Shown: piece after piece, positions 22,525 through 33,943 of the stretch
Layout: every line of letters begins with the position of its first letter
Position numbering within the stretch: position 1 is the first letter of the stretch
Source: Agapanthus africanus
Lineage: Eukaryota; Streptophyta; Magnoliopsida; Asparagales; Amaryllidaceae
Assembly (NCBI GenBank): GCA_030015575.1
Contig: JASDDO010000014.1
Location: 164,519,911-164,583,910, forward strand
Direction: 5' to 3'
Length of the DNA: 64,000 nucleotides
The notes under the pieces: generated by a model
Databases searched by the model: none
What the model was told of the DNA's origin: nothing
Seen by the model: only the letters and a program-made list of their open reading frames with translations
Position numbers and translations under genes: made by a program

Positions 22525-24551
22525 TGATTGGAACTTAGGTACACTAGCAAACTAGTATTCGAAAATGGCAGCATGGATTTCAAAAATTTTCTCGTTCACT
22601 AAAGTTCCTGAAACCATGAATCGAACTAAAGAGCTAAAAACTTGTAAATAAAACCTAGTGAGCTAAACTAATCTACTATGTGTAGATTACTCACATTCTC
22701 CAGCTTTCTTTAAGTGCTTTGGATCGCGCTTGGAAGCCGGTCCTCTTTTGCCGAAGTTGATCCACCTGAGAGAAACAATCCAAGCTCCAAATTCGCCAAG
22801 CGAAGCAACCGATGCTCCAAGATCGCTTACAATGGAAAGCGGGGATATAGGAATTTTTCACTATCCTTTTCTCTCATTTCTTAAGCTCAAGTGAGCAACT
22901 AAAGAAGAAGGAGGAGGAGGTGAGGAAAACCAAAGCATAAGCAACTCAAGAAAAAAAAGCTAGCTATCAAGCAAGATAAAATGAAGAGTGAATGTCATGT
23001 AGAAAGAATGACTTCTAAATCATTTTGCAACCATACAAAAAAATATCTCATAACATTTTTGCAATAAACTCAAAGGCCATACCTCTTTATATACCTCCAA
23101 CCATGCTCATGCCACCTCACCCTCCACCTCATTTGCAAGTGATTTTCTAAAAAGGAAATCATATAATGAAGTGTCCATCTTCTAGAAGATATTCCAGATA
23201 AATACGGAATACAATCCGGTATACGTATCGAATACATATACGCGTATTCGTATAAAAATACGTATAGCCAAGAGAGAAAATGAATAGTGAACAATAATAT
23301 TAGAATACATATACTAAATATATATATATATAAATTATTAAATCAAAACTTGATTTAATAATCTGGCTTAATCCTAAGCCGCTAGTACTATCATTCGTCC
23401 GATTAAAGTCTGTGCATCCTATATACATATTTAATCGGACACCTGTATGTACCAACATACGCCATCTATATAATATCGCCTGAACTAGAAAAACCCTCTG
23501 TGTGGGACTCTAAAAACTCGTCAATATGCTGGCAGTGGGTTTAATCATAAGCACGTCAGCGGCACTAGCTGTACATTACAGCTGCCCAGGTATTGAACAA
23601 AAGGAAGGCCGATGAGCAAACTCATCCGTACCCCTACTGAGCCTGTCTGTGACAATCTCCGTACTGTTCGGTCTGTTCGTCTAAAAGTATCATATATCGG
23701 GTCTAGGGGGTGGATAAAGTCAGACCCCTGATAACGTGATATTTCTTGTCGGTGTGAAGCCCATCATCCACTGAGGAACCACTGATCCAAATTAGTAATT
23801 CTCGTCCACCTTGGCCAAAGATTTCTGGTGATGGTCATCCGTGCATAGCGCGATATCAACCCTCAATACCGGGAGAGACGAATCCCCGATGATCCACTCA
23901 TTGCCTCCATATGGTTCGGGACTGTACCCAACTAAAACCTGTTTGCACGACTCTTTTGAGCCGTAGGATAGTAATCAAAGCATAGTGGGAACTCACATGA
24001 GACAAATGACAATCTCATGTCGACAGACTAACATGTATTCATGTCATCTAAGAAATGCTATCTCGCAATAGGTATAATACCATCTAGCAAGCTCCCGGCG
24101 AGTCCGTCCAGTATAATTTATAACCCAATGAGCACCTGTATACTATCTTAGGTGACTAACTGACACCAATGGCCTGTGAGACCAGCCACTGCCCTTCATC
24201 GGGGTCTCGAAAAGTATACACTAGTCTACTCCGGAGTATCAATGACCAATCTCGATACTCCCTCAACTAGGGACATTTAAGGATGTGCTTATGGACCACC
24301 CAGCTCCCACGTATATGATTGCTATCATAATGCAGGTAGTCAAGAAAAAATTCTATGAGCTCTATCAACATTTAATAGTGATCTGTAATACTACATAATG
24401 CATATACATGATGATAGAGCAAACCATATAGCGTACTATTATCTCGAGTAAGACTGTAGCCGCATAGGTCCTCCCTCAATCATCATAATTGCCTGCCTGC
24501 GATAATAATAATTGCCTTGAGGGCACTATACCCAATATAAACTCTACAACA
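22525..24551 (-). repeat. 5' LTR of copia-2
   Basis: On - it would begin TGTTGTAGAG at 24551 and end CCAATCA at 22525, about 2.03 kb. The inner end is fixed by the primer-binding site. The outer end is inferred from the TG start and the change to copia-1 integrase sequence just beyond. The partner LTR is not in the window. Confidence 0.65.
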
Positions 24552-25569
24552 AAATGATGTTTTGGAGAGTAGAATTAGAAAACCGTTAGATATGATGAAG
24601 AAGATGATGACAATCGCTAATCTTACATACTGTTTAGGAGATTCGCTGTTGACAGTGACTTATATTCTTGATCATGTGTTTTCAAAATCAGTACAGTCAA
24701 CATCCTATAAGTAGTGGAGGAACGAAAAACCTGTGAGGTCATTTGTTTCCGTGAGTATGTGATAGGACTATGACTGATATTTGGTCGTATGACGTTGATT
24801 TCCTAAGGGAGGAAACAACGAACGATTTTCTCGGAGAGGAATTTTCGCAAAAGGTGGAAGTAGAACAGGATTTGGGATTCTACGAAATTGAGGAGACTCC
24901 TAGTCGGTCATTAGTGCATAAGGAATTAGTTCCTTCAGCAGATGATGACAATAGGAGCGATATTTCCGTTGATGGCGCGGAGCCTATCATGGATCCTTAA
25001 GAGACTTATACATAGTGCTGTGGAGTGACATCCCGACGACATTTCGATATCGAAAGGGAGACATCTATGGTAAATCTGCATTGTTTGCGGAACCCAAGTC
25101 ATTTGAGGACGCTATTTCTGGGCCTACTGCGAAGGAGTGAATAATGATAATAGAAGAGATGCAAGAGTCAACGCTAAAGGATTAAGTCGGAGATTTGGTC
25201 AATTATCCAACCGGACGCAAGATTGTTGATAAATTGGGTTTTTTGAAGTCTTGCGAAAAGAGGACGATACGATAGAGAGATATGAGGCACACTAGTTGGC
25301 GAATGGATTCATCTAAGGTAGGTGGACAACGAATAGACATTTTTCACCCGGGGTGATGCTTGCGTCTATTTCACCTTCCTTGATAAATCGTTACACATAA
25401 AGATCTTGAACTAGTCCTGGAGACTTGGATTATTTTCTCGATGGAGATTTTGATAAAGAGATTTGGAAGATTTGCCTAGGGTTTCAAAGCCAAACATGAC
25501 TCGAGTCAACTTAGGGATTTCATTTATGGCTTGAAACACTTATCCAAACAGCTATTGGTTCGATATCAT
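24552..25569 (+). pseudogene. Copia-1 pol fragment (integrase end to RT), left part
   Basis: Translation on + across stops gives copia blocks in order. An integrase C-terminal stretch LLTVTYILDHVFSKSV lies near 24650-24700. It is followed by a 76-codon open segment (24770-25000) starting VDFLREE, EPKSFEDAISGPTAKE near 25090 and DLVNYPTGRK near 25195 (RT N-terminus). RT residues with DFIYGLKHLS come near 25515-25545. It ends inside RT, where copy C inserted (TSD ATCAT at 25565-25569). Many stops. Confidence 0.7.
25565..25569. other. Target-site duplication of copy C, left
   Basis: ATCAT directly before the LTR TG, repeated at 44670-44674. Confidence 0.9.
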
Positions 25570-26012
25570 TGTTTACCCCAACCAGAGCAAAACTCTGTTC
25601 AAATTCCAAGGTGGGAGACGAAGCAACGCTTCTGTTTCCCCAAATCAGAGCAAAGCTCTGTTTTAAAATTGAAGTGAAAATTAAAGTTAAAATAAATGAA
25701 GCAACGCTTCAGATGATCTGCGCTCTGCGCTGCGCGACACGTGTTAGCGCAGTTGCGCTAGCGCAGTTGCGCTGCGCGACACGTGTCAGCGCAGTTGCGC
25801 TGCGCTGTGCGCTGCGTGACACGTGTCAAGCGCTGGAGCGTTTGCGCCAAACAGAATTAAAATTCTAGTAAGATCCTTCTGTTCTTGTTAAAATAAGAAG
25901 ATTGTCTTCTGTAAAACAGAAGCCCTTGGATCAAAGATCCAACGGTGGGGAAAATTCCCCAAATCACTCAGAAAATGATCTCTTTAACAAATTTAACAAA
26001 TTAATGGGCACT

Positions 26013-26020
26013 ATATAAAG
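26013..26020 (+). promoter_or_regulatory. LTR TATA box of copy C
   Basis: TATATAAAG within GGGCACTATATAAAGGCC; the same word is in the 3' LTR at 42721. It is the best candidate core promoter of the element. Confidence 0.65.
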
Positions 26021-27099
26021 GCCGCTAGACCCCAATTCAAAAATCATCAACATCAAGATCAAAAACAACAACACAGAGAATAGAGAGCTCTGAAAACTTG
26101 GAGAAAGAACTCAGAAGAAGAAAAGGTAAAAACCTTTAAATAAAAGAAGAACTTCTTCTAAAAGAGATCAATGATCTAAGAACAAGATCAAGATCTTGAA
26201 TAAAAAAAATATAATAATGATAAAAAAGAAGAAGTAATTTACTTCTGTATAAAGGCATGGCCTATTGATGAACAACTGGTTCTTGGAAAACAAGAAAAAA
26301 CTTGTTTTCTTTGATTTAAAATTGATCAAAATATAAAACAGTTCCCTGCACTGGCAAAATTGGCACTGTTGCGCTCTTGGGTTGGCGCAAACCACCAGAG
26401 AGCGCCACGTGTCAGCCCTAGAACAAACTGCGCTTTACGCTTTTGAAATAGAGCACTGCTCTCTTAAATTGGTGCAACTCACCAGAGAGCACCACGTGCC
26501 AGCAGCGCAACAGTGCAGCGCACTGCGCTTGCGCTCACCAGAGCGTGACACGTGTCACCACCACATGAGTTTGCGCCTTGCGCTCCTCAATCGGCGCAAA
26601 GCGCCTGACAAGCCACGTGGGGCGTTGTCAGAGCATTTAATTCAATGCATTATTAAGGGCAGAGCCCAATAAAATGGTCTATCAGACCAAAAAGAAAATG
26701 TGTTGTGCACTGTTAAAAGGGACAGAGCCCAATTAAAAGGCTTAACAGGCCTAATAAAAAATGCAATGCATTATAAAAAAGGGGCAGAGCCCAAATAAAG
26801 GTCCAACAGACCAATTTAGATGCTGTGCATCATTTAAAGATGGTAGAGCCCAAATAAAGGCCTAACAGGCCAAATGCAAATAAATTGTTGAACATTTTCA
26901 ACTGGACTTAACCCAACCATGGCCGTAAGTCCTCAAATTAAATTGACTGAGCAAGATTTCTCTCTTAAATCAATTTACACCCGGTTCAAGAGTACATCTC
27001 CAAACTCCTCTGATATTTGTCGTTGTAATCCTTCAACGTCGTCAGAGAGGTGATGCGTCCCGACAACCACACATGAATACGAACTGCGGGGTCCTTAAA

Positions 27100-27360
27100 C
27101 TCGTGGACCGGAACGTCCTTAAACTAATATTCGTCTCAAAATGGGAATGTTGGACCAGAACGTCCTTAAACTAATATTCGTCCCAAATTGGGAATGTTGG
27201 ACCGGAACGTCCTTAAACTAATATTCGTCCCAAAACAGGAATGTTGGACCGAAACGTCCGTAAACTAATATTCATCCCAAAATGGGAATGTTGGACCGAA
27301 ATGTCCTTAAAACTAATATTCGTCCCAAAATGGGAATGTTGGACCACCATGTCCCTAAAC
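27100..27360 (+). repeat. 52-bp tandem repeats in the copy C LTR
   Basis: Five units carry GGACCG.AACGTCCTTAAAC, then TAATATTCGTCCC, then GGGAATGTT. Within a unit GTCC and GGAC, and CCC and GGG, can pair. The 3' LTR has the array at about 43830-44080. Related CGTCCTTAAACTAA words recur after pol at 37455-37545. Confidence 0.85.
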
Positions 27361-27952
27361 TGGAAATCGACCGCAATATCATTAAACTAAACAATAGGGC
27401 CAATTGCTCTCTTGTTGGATCTAAACGATCCTGTTAAGTTGATCTTAGTCTGGAAATTAGACTAATGTATCCTTAACAAACGTTTAAGTCGATCTTAGCC
27501 TCAAATATGGCTAACGTATCCTTAAACCAAAAGCCCAAACCCAAATCTAAGAAAATACGGATTTGGACTAATCCACGTCCTACGGGCGACGACATAAATT
27601 AGTCTCCGTATACAATCCACGGGCAACCACAAACAAAACAAACACACACGACACGAAGTGAACATCTGGAGAAGGAGAAAGTGGTTACCGCGATGCGGTA
27701 GCGTAACTAACTGCAGGGGCTTGCGCCTGCAGGGAAGAGCGTCCCCACAATCAAAAACCCCTCACCATGAGGAGGAATCTGACGAAGTCTGCTACATCGG
27801 ACGCATCCGTCTAAACCTCCGATACACGGTGCCATAATTCAACTTGGCATCTTCGGAGAGGTCGACGGATAGCCCCAAATAGCATCTGTCCCGAATCTCA
27901 GGCAAGACGAACCTATACGGTCGCGTCTCTGTATTCGGAGGGGAACCGATTC

Positions 27953-27971
27953 TGGCACGCCCGGTGGGACC
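27953..27971 (+). other. Primer-binding site of copy C
   Basis: TGGCACGCCCGGTGGGACC, five bases (GATTC) after the LTR end, identical to copy B including the spacer. tRNA not assigned. Confidence 0.8.
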
Positions 27972-28092
27972 TTTTCCTCTTTCCACACTTCGTTTGTCGT
28001 CTTCGCTAACGAATCGCGGTTTGTTAATGGTTGTCTTCGGATTTTAAGTTACTAAGATTTGGTCTTTTTCCTGGCACAGAAATCAAGCATCA

Positions 28093-30748
28093 ATGGCCTC
28101 CAATTGCTCGAGCTGTTCAAAGTGCCAGTGCAACCGACGATCCACCTCACCTGGAGGTGTAGCTTATGGGCCTCAAGCGGCCTTCATCCTTGCCATGCCG
28201 GTAGAACAGGTGACCCAGGCCACCACCGGCCTGTTTTTCGAAACCATGATCCCGCCTGCAAGCTTCACCATGCCAGTGCCCACACTAGAAGCGAACAAGA
28301 AGTCGGTCTTCGATCGGCTCACTGCTACAACGGCCCCTTTCAACGGGTCGTCCAATATCAAACCGGGAGCCTCTGTCTTTGCCAGGCTGAGCCAGAACTT
28401 TGATGGGCCCGCCAAGAAGCCCATGAACCCTGTAATGGTCGTCCCGAGGAAGAGAGCCACCCCTACTCCTGAAGTCGTCAAGGCAGCTTCTCCTATTAAA
28501 GAGTCAGTCTTTTCAAGGCTGACTATTCCGGCTCCTGCTCCTGCTCGAGAATCTGTCTTTGACAGATTGAACATCGTCACTCAAAGGAAAACATCAGTCT
28601 TTAAGAGGCTGACACCAGCAGCACCTCATTCGGACAGGGGGCAAGATGAAGCTGTCCCTATCGCCGAGCCAGTCCCAACGGCTCGTCATGCTCGACGTCG
28701 CCACTGGCGCCGAGTAAGGAAGGCTGGGGGCAACTCCCCCTCAGGGCTAACTCCACCTGCTCCAGTTGTGGAAGTTAATGCTGCTGTTCCAACTGGGAAC
28801 AGCTTTGAACCACTTAGGAGGGTACGTAAGAACTCTCCAACTGCTACGCTAAAAAGATCTCCTCCACCTGCGGAGAGGGTTCCGGAAACGAAGCCGGTGC
28901 AGCCCCCTCAGCGGCTATCCTCCAAAATTTATAAAGTTTGGCGAAGGGTTCAAGACTCCGTAATTGACCAAGGTCACTCTCGCCGAGAGAAAAGGGTGAA
29001 AGTGCAGGAAGAAAAGAACCGTCCTGTCAAACAGCAAAGGACGATAACCACCTGGGTGCCCGCTGCAACGACCCCTTCAACTTCAACGGCCCATAAAAGA
29101 AGAAGGCCAGAGAAAATTCCCACGCCTGCGGAAAATGCCAAAGGTGTTGAGCCCAAACGCCCTAAGTCCGGGGGCATTGTAGTCCATACTGTATACATGG
29201 CGTCGGGGAAGGAGGACAGCCGTGCATCTACAGGTCATAGACCGCTTACACGGTCAGTGACCAAAGCTCAGGAGCAACAGCAAAAGCTCCAAGAAATGAT
29301 GAATGCGATGGCCGCACTCACTGGGCCAAAAGAAAGCCCTGAAGCGTCCTCGGATCAACGCCAGGAACAAGAAACTGACGCTGAATTCCTTCGCCGGATA
29401 TTGGAGAAGAAGAATAAAGAGGCTGCTGAACAAGCAGCCAACATAAAGCGAATGGCCCTCCTGTTCCAGGACATGGTGGGAATGATGATTCAACAAGATC
29501 CTCCTGCTGAAGATCCTCTGATCGTCCTTGAAGACGACAGAGGAGAAACGTCAAATCCTCCACCGGCTCTGTCAACAGCCAAGGAAGAGACAATCTCCAA
29601 AGCTGACTTGGACGAATATATAGCTCAGCAGATCCGGGTTCATCAGGCGACTGAGGCAGCCGGTCAGGTCGTAAAAACGGGACGACCATATCCAAGCTGG
29701 TACGATCAGATCAAGTACCCGCCGGGCTATACAATACCGAAATTTCATATGTATAAGGGGACGGGAAATCCTCACCAGCATGTTGCCCAGTTCAGGATGC
29801 TTTGCGGCAACACTGGCGGTGATGATAAATTGTTACTTCGCCAGTTCATTGGTAGCTTATCGGATACGGCATTCGAGTGGTACTCCGAGCTCCCAAACGA
29901 CTCTATCAAGACCTTCGCGGAGATGGAGCTGCTGTTTACCCAGTTTCGCAAGCGCCAGCGAACGCACCCCGATAACGGCATTGATTAATGCCAGGGTGAA
30001 GCCGGGCGAGACATGGGTCCAATATGCTATACGGTGGCGAAACTTATGGTCAAAATGCAAACAACGCATTGAAGAGGCTCCGGCAGTAGGGATGTTTGTG
30101 GGAACTCTTGATCCATAGGCGACCATATCCCAGTTCATGATGTTCTTCAAGCCGACTACCTTTCAGGCCCTGATCGACAAGCTAGCTCAGATGGATCAGA
30201 TGGGCCATAGACCTCCCCCTCCAAAGCCGGACTCTCGAAATGAGAAGGGGAAGGGAAAAGCAATTGTTGTCGCTAATGCTCAACAACAGCCGAGCAACTT
30301 GAAACCGGCTGTCCGTCAAAATAATATGCGTCCACACCTGTCCCTCGAGGAGAGGCTGGGACGTCCTTACTCATTTCCCCGAGATAAAACGAGAAGATTG
30401 TTCGAGCTGGCCTTGCGCAACCGACTCATAAATCTGCCGGATCCAAGACGTCCGTCGCAGCCAAACGACGTCAATGATCCCAATTACTGTCCTTATCATC
30501 GAGTATTGGGTCATCCGATCGAGGAATGCTACGTCTTCAAAAATTGGATTGAGGACGAGTACCAACAGGGCAAGTTCGCGTTGTCTGAAAGATGGAAGGT
30601 GAACCCGCCGCAACCTCATACCTCTAAAAATGTGAATACGCCGGGGGCAACGTGCTCTCTCATTGAAGAAGCTCCATGGGAGGTTGTGCTATCAGCCAAA
30701 ACGAAGAGGATGCTGAACAATCTTCAAACATGCCCAGCGATCAGGTAG
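28093..30748 (+). pseudogene. gag: Copy C gag, frameshifted
   Basis: The ATG at 28093 opens a 631-codon frame. The N-terminal half has five SVF-x-RL repeats (about residues 74-175) and a basic Arg-rich stretch. HTVYMA is shared with copies A and B (about residue 360). A coiled-coil-like segment follows (about 395-465), then the capsid-type gag domain (YPSWYDQIKYPPGYTIPKF, FEWYSELP) near residues 535-610. The frame is lost near 29945-29985. Homology continues in the next frame (NARVKPGETWVQYAIRWRNL), with stops TAG at 30116 and TAG at 30746. A Cys/His module with YCPYHRVLGHPIEEC lies at about 30484-30530. Normal function would be to form the particle and bind the RNA. Confidence 0.85.
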
Positions 30749-33700
30749 AAAAACCCGTTGGAACCTCAGATCATTGAAGGGATGTTGAAGCCGCATCCAA
30801 CTCCAAGGACCGATGGTGATGGCCCAAGCACTCACAACCAGCCGTCAAAATCTTCAAAGAAGAAGAAAAAGAAATCCAAGAAGCCCGTGAAGCCAGGCGA
30901 CAAGCGCACGGACTTACAGAAACAAATTGATGCGCTGGAGGAATACAACCAGAAAGCACGGACTCCCATCACGCTCCAGGAGTTCCTCAACCATGTCTTT
31001 CAAGAGGAAGATGAGGGAGAGAGTTCGTCGGATGAATCCGAGGAATACGTGGCGAGCTGTCATATGATTTCCCATTCGTTTACAGACGATAAGGAAATTC
31101 CTTGCGCTGAGAAGCTGGGGGCAGATCCTAAACTGGAAATTCTGGGGCCATCGGATGAAACAATTGACGCATTCCTCAATGAAGCTCTTTTAAAAAGTAA
31201 AGCTGATCGGGAACGCGAGACGGTCATATTTGAAAGGGCCAAGCGCCAGCGACTTGACGAAAGAGTTGAGACACTCCTGCTGGAGCAAAATACATCCACC
31301 GCAGATAAAAGCAAATTCAAGACGAGGAAAAGGTTTGCTAAAGCCCTATCAATGGGTATGAAGCTGCCACCCACTGAAGGAAACATTGCTGGTGAAGTGG
31401 AAATGCACCCTTCCTACTGCTTGTATCATCGGAAGATTTCACACCCCACCGAAGAGTGTAATGCTTTCAATAAGTGGTGGCAGGGATATGTTGCTCACCG
31501 ACAACATTTTAAGCGGGAGAAGCGCAAAACCCGTCGGGAGCAGAAAGGTACGACCGAGGAGCTTAACAGAACTACCGGCAATTATCGCATGGTTAACGCC
31601 GGAAGATCACAAGTGCTCACATTCAGGAGCGATTCTGACGAGGAGCTGACTCTTAGCCCCCTCTTTAAAGATTCCACCTCGGGAAAAGAAGAAGAGCAGA
31701 AGGTCTGTGAAAATATCCGGCTGCGTAATCGGACGCTACCCGAAAAGAATCTCGGACCCTCAAACAAAAAAGATAAAGGGAAAGAAAAGGTCTCTGAGGA
31801 TATCGCCCTAGATGACCAAGTCATGGAAGAGCAAACTGCCAAGGACCCGCCGAAGAAAAGTAGGGTAGATTACAACGTTCAAGCGCATCTGAGGAAGCTA
31901 CCCTCGCAGCTCAGCATTCTTGATGCCCTTTTACTATCAAAAGAGGCAAGGGATTCGTTAATCAAGGCACTACAGGAGCCGGAGCAATTCCAAGCTTTCC
32001 TGGCTGAAGAAAAGATAAAGGATGAATTGGAGGAAGTGCACACGGCCGATGTCACTTTTAGTGATGAAGACCTCCTCCTTGGGACGTGCGAACACAACCA
32101 GCCCCTCTATGTCTCAGGATACTGCCATGACATAAAGATAGGCAAAATCTTGGTTGACAATGGGTCTTCCGTTAATCTCCTCAACGTACGGGTGTTAAAG
32201 GAAATCTGCATGAGCGTCCAGCACCTCGCTCAGGATAAGATCACCATCTCTGGTTTTGACTCCCAATCATCCCGAACTCTTGGGTCTGTGATACTGACGC
32301 TATGCTTCGGGCTGCTCATCACGGACATTAAATTCCACGTCATAGACGCCAAGACATGCTACAATGCCCTGCTCGGCCGACCATGGTTACACGAGTACAA
32401 CTTCATCCCTTCTACACAACATCAGTGTATGGAATATTTTAGGGATGGTCTTGAGTATACCGTGACGGGAGAACTGAACCCGTTCTCCGTGAATGAAGTC
32501 CGCAAATATGAAGATGCCAAATACTTTTTGCCGGATTTCGAAGACATGGAGAGATGTCACAAGCCGGAGAACAAAGCTAACGCCACCATTCTTGTCTTCG
32601 GGAGTGATACCGAGGAAGAAGAGGAGATAGTTTATTCGGGTCCACCCCAATACAATAAGCCGGGACCATCCGCTCCTACGTTGATCTTTGGTAGTGATTC
32701 GGAAGATGAGGTTCATGCTGTATTCTCTGCTCGGCCTTCAATACAAACGTCCGCTGACGAATAGCAAAGTCTGCAAGTCGCCATGGTACCGCTTAAACAT
32801 CATAAAGAGTTGGATACACTCGAGACCTACTGTGTAGAGGAGCTGCGGGCGTTCTATGTCCCTCCTAGGAGAGAAGGCGAAAAAGCAATTCTATTCTACC
32901 GCTCTGAGGAAACCAAAGTGGAGAAAGAAATTTGGCACGGTATGGATCCTATGCTTGACAGGCTTCAGCCCATCTGTCTCCTCAGATATTATACAGAGGG
33001 CTTGAAGAGGCTACTAAAGCGCCAAGGGATATCCTTTAAACAGACCGCTCGGAAAGACAAATTCTATGACAGGGTCTGGAACTTCCCCGGAACTCAACAC
33101 AAGTTGCCTAGTGGGAGGATGGAAACAATCGGGCTTGGATACATTCGACCCAAGAAACAAAAGCTACTCCGCGACTGTTACGTCATACATGACTTCAATG
33201 AAGAAGCGGATGCTCAATGGGAAGACGCTAATCCCGAACCAGTAAAAGTTCCTGATGCAAAAGTGCCCAGTCCGTCGTTCGAAGAACAAATGGACAAGCT
33301 TATAAGGGAAGCTGGTCAAATAGTCCGAGACGACCACAACAGCGAAATGGCCATCTACGAGAAAGCCAAAACGCAACACCTTCTCCAACAGGCCGCGAAA
33401 GATGAAAGTGCCGCTCCCTGTCAACCTGTTATAAAAAAGACTTGACGCAGAGGCAGAAACAGGTCGAAAAGCGAAGAAGGCGCTCGACAGAGACAAAGCG
33501 GGGCTAAGAAGCCACGCAAGCGGGGATCGAGCGGTCTAGATTTATCCCTCATGAGGAAAATGGGTCGAGCGTACTCTTTTCCTCGGGATAAGACGAAGAA
33601 GATACTTGACCGAGCTATAAAATACCAGATGCTTACGCTGCCGGAGTCTAAACTCCCCGAACAAGCAGGCGAAGTCTCACACCCAAAATATTGCTCTTAT

Positions 33701-33943
33701 CACCGAGTGATAGGGCATCCTCTCGAAGACTGCTTCACTTTTAAGAACTGGGTGGAAGATCAGTATTAGCTCGGCAAGTTCACTCTATCTGAAAGTTGGA
33801 GGGTAAAGCCGCCACAGAAGCACGAACCCAAAGCCACGAAAGCAGAACCAGATTCACATCGATCGTCGAAGCGAGCTCGTACTTTTCACATGATAACCAT
33901 ATCAAAAGAAGAGCCCGAGAATATGGATGACCTTCCCTGGTGA
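30749..33943 (+). pseudogene. Copy C protease region with extra Cys/His modules before RT
   Basis: The same frame as the gag C-terminus continues, with stops TAG 32762, TGA 33443, TAG 33767 and TGA 33941. A Lys-rich linker (30850-30900) precedes a second Cys/His module (YCLYHRKISHPTEEC, near 31415-31460). The aspartic protease follows with KILVDNGSSVNLL (about 32142-32180) and LLGRPWLHEYNF (about 32368-32405). After the protease come acidic repeats (VFGSDTEEEEE, IFGSDSEDE), about 200 residues without a known domain, and a third Cys/His module at 33551-33769 (YSFPRDKTKK to YCSYHRVIGHPLEDC). The module between protease and RT is unusual. Ogre elements are known to splice an intron in this interval; here the frame runs through it, so I infer it was coding. 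Confidence 0.75.

Larger units (their letters stand above)
19013..24551 (-). mobile_element. Copia-2: decayed Ty1/copia element, truncated on the left by copy A
   Basis: One LTR (22525-24551), a copia-type primer-binding site beside it and degenerate pol translations to its left show an element reading on -. Copy A interrupts it in the RT/RNase H region; its 3' part should lie left of copy A, beyond the window. It is itself inserted into copia-1. Confidence 0.75.
25570..27947 (+). repeat. 5' LTR of copy C
   Basis: It begins TGTTTACCCC and ends GGGGAACC (the 3' LTR ends GGGGAACA). Contents in order: CAGAGC/GCTCTG hairpins, a GC-rich GACACGTGTC array (25715-25850), perfect inverted repeats such as CTTCTGT/ACAGAAG (25906-25922), TTGGATC/GATCCAA (25926-25942) and GGGGAAAATTCCCC (25947-25960), a TATA box (26013), more inverted repeats, a second CACGTG-rich array (26395-26625), inverted repeats of the GGCCT/AGGCC type (26690-26880) and a 52-bp tandem array (27100-27360). 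Confidence 0.92.
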
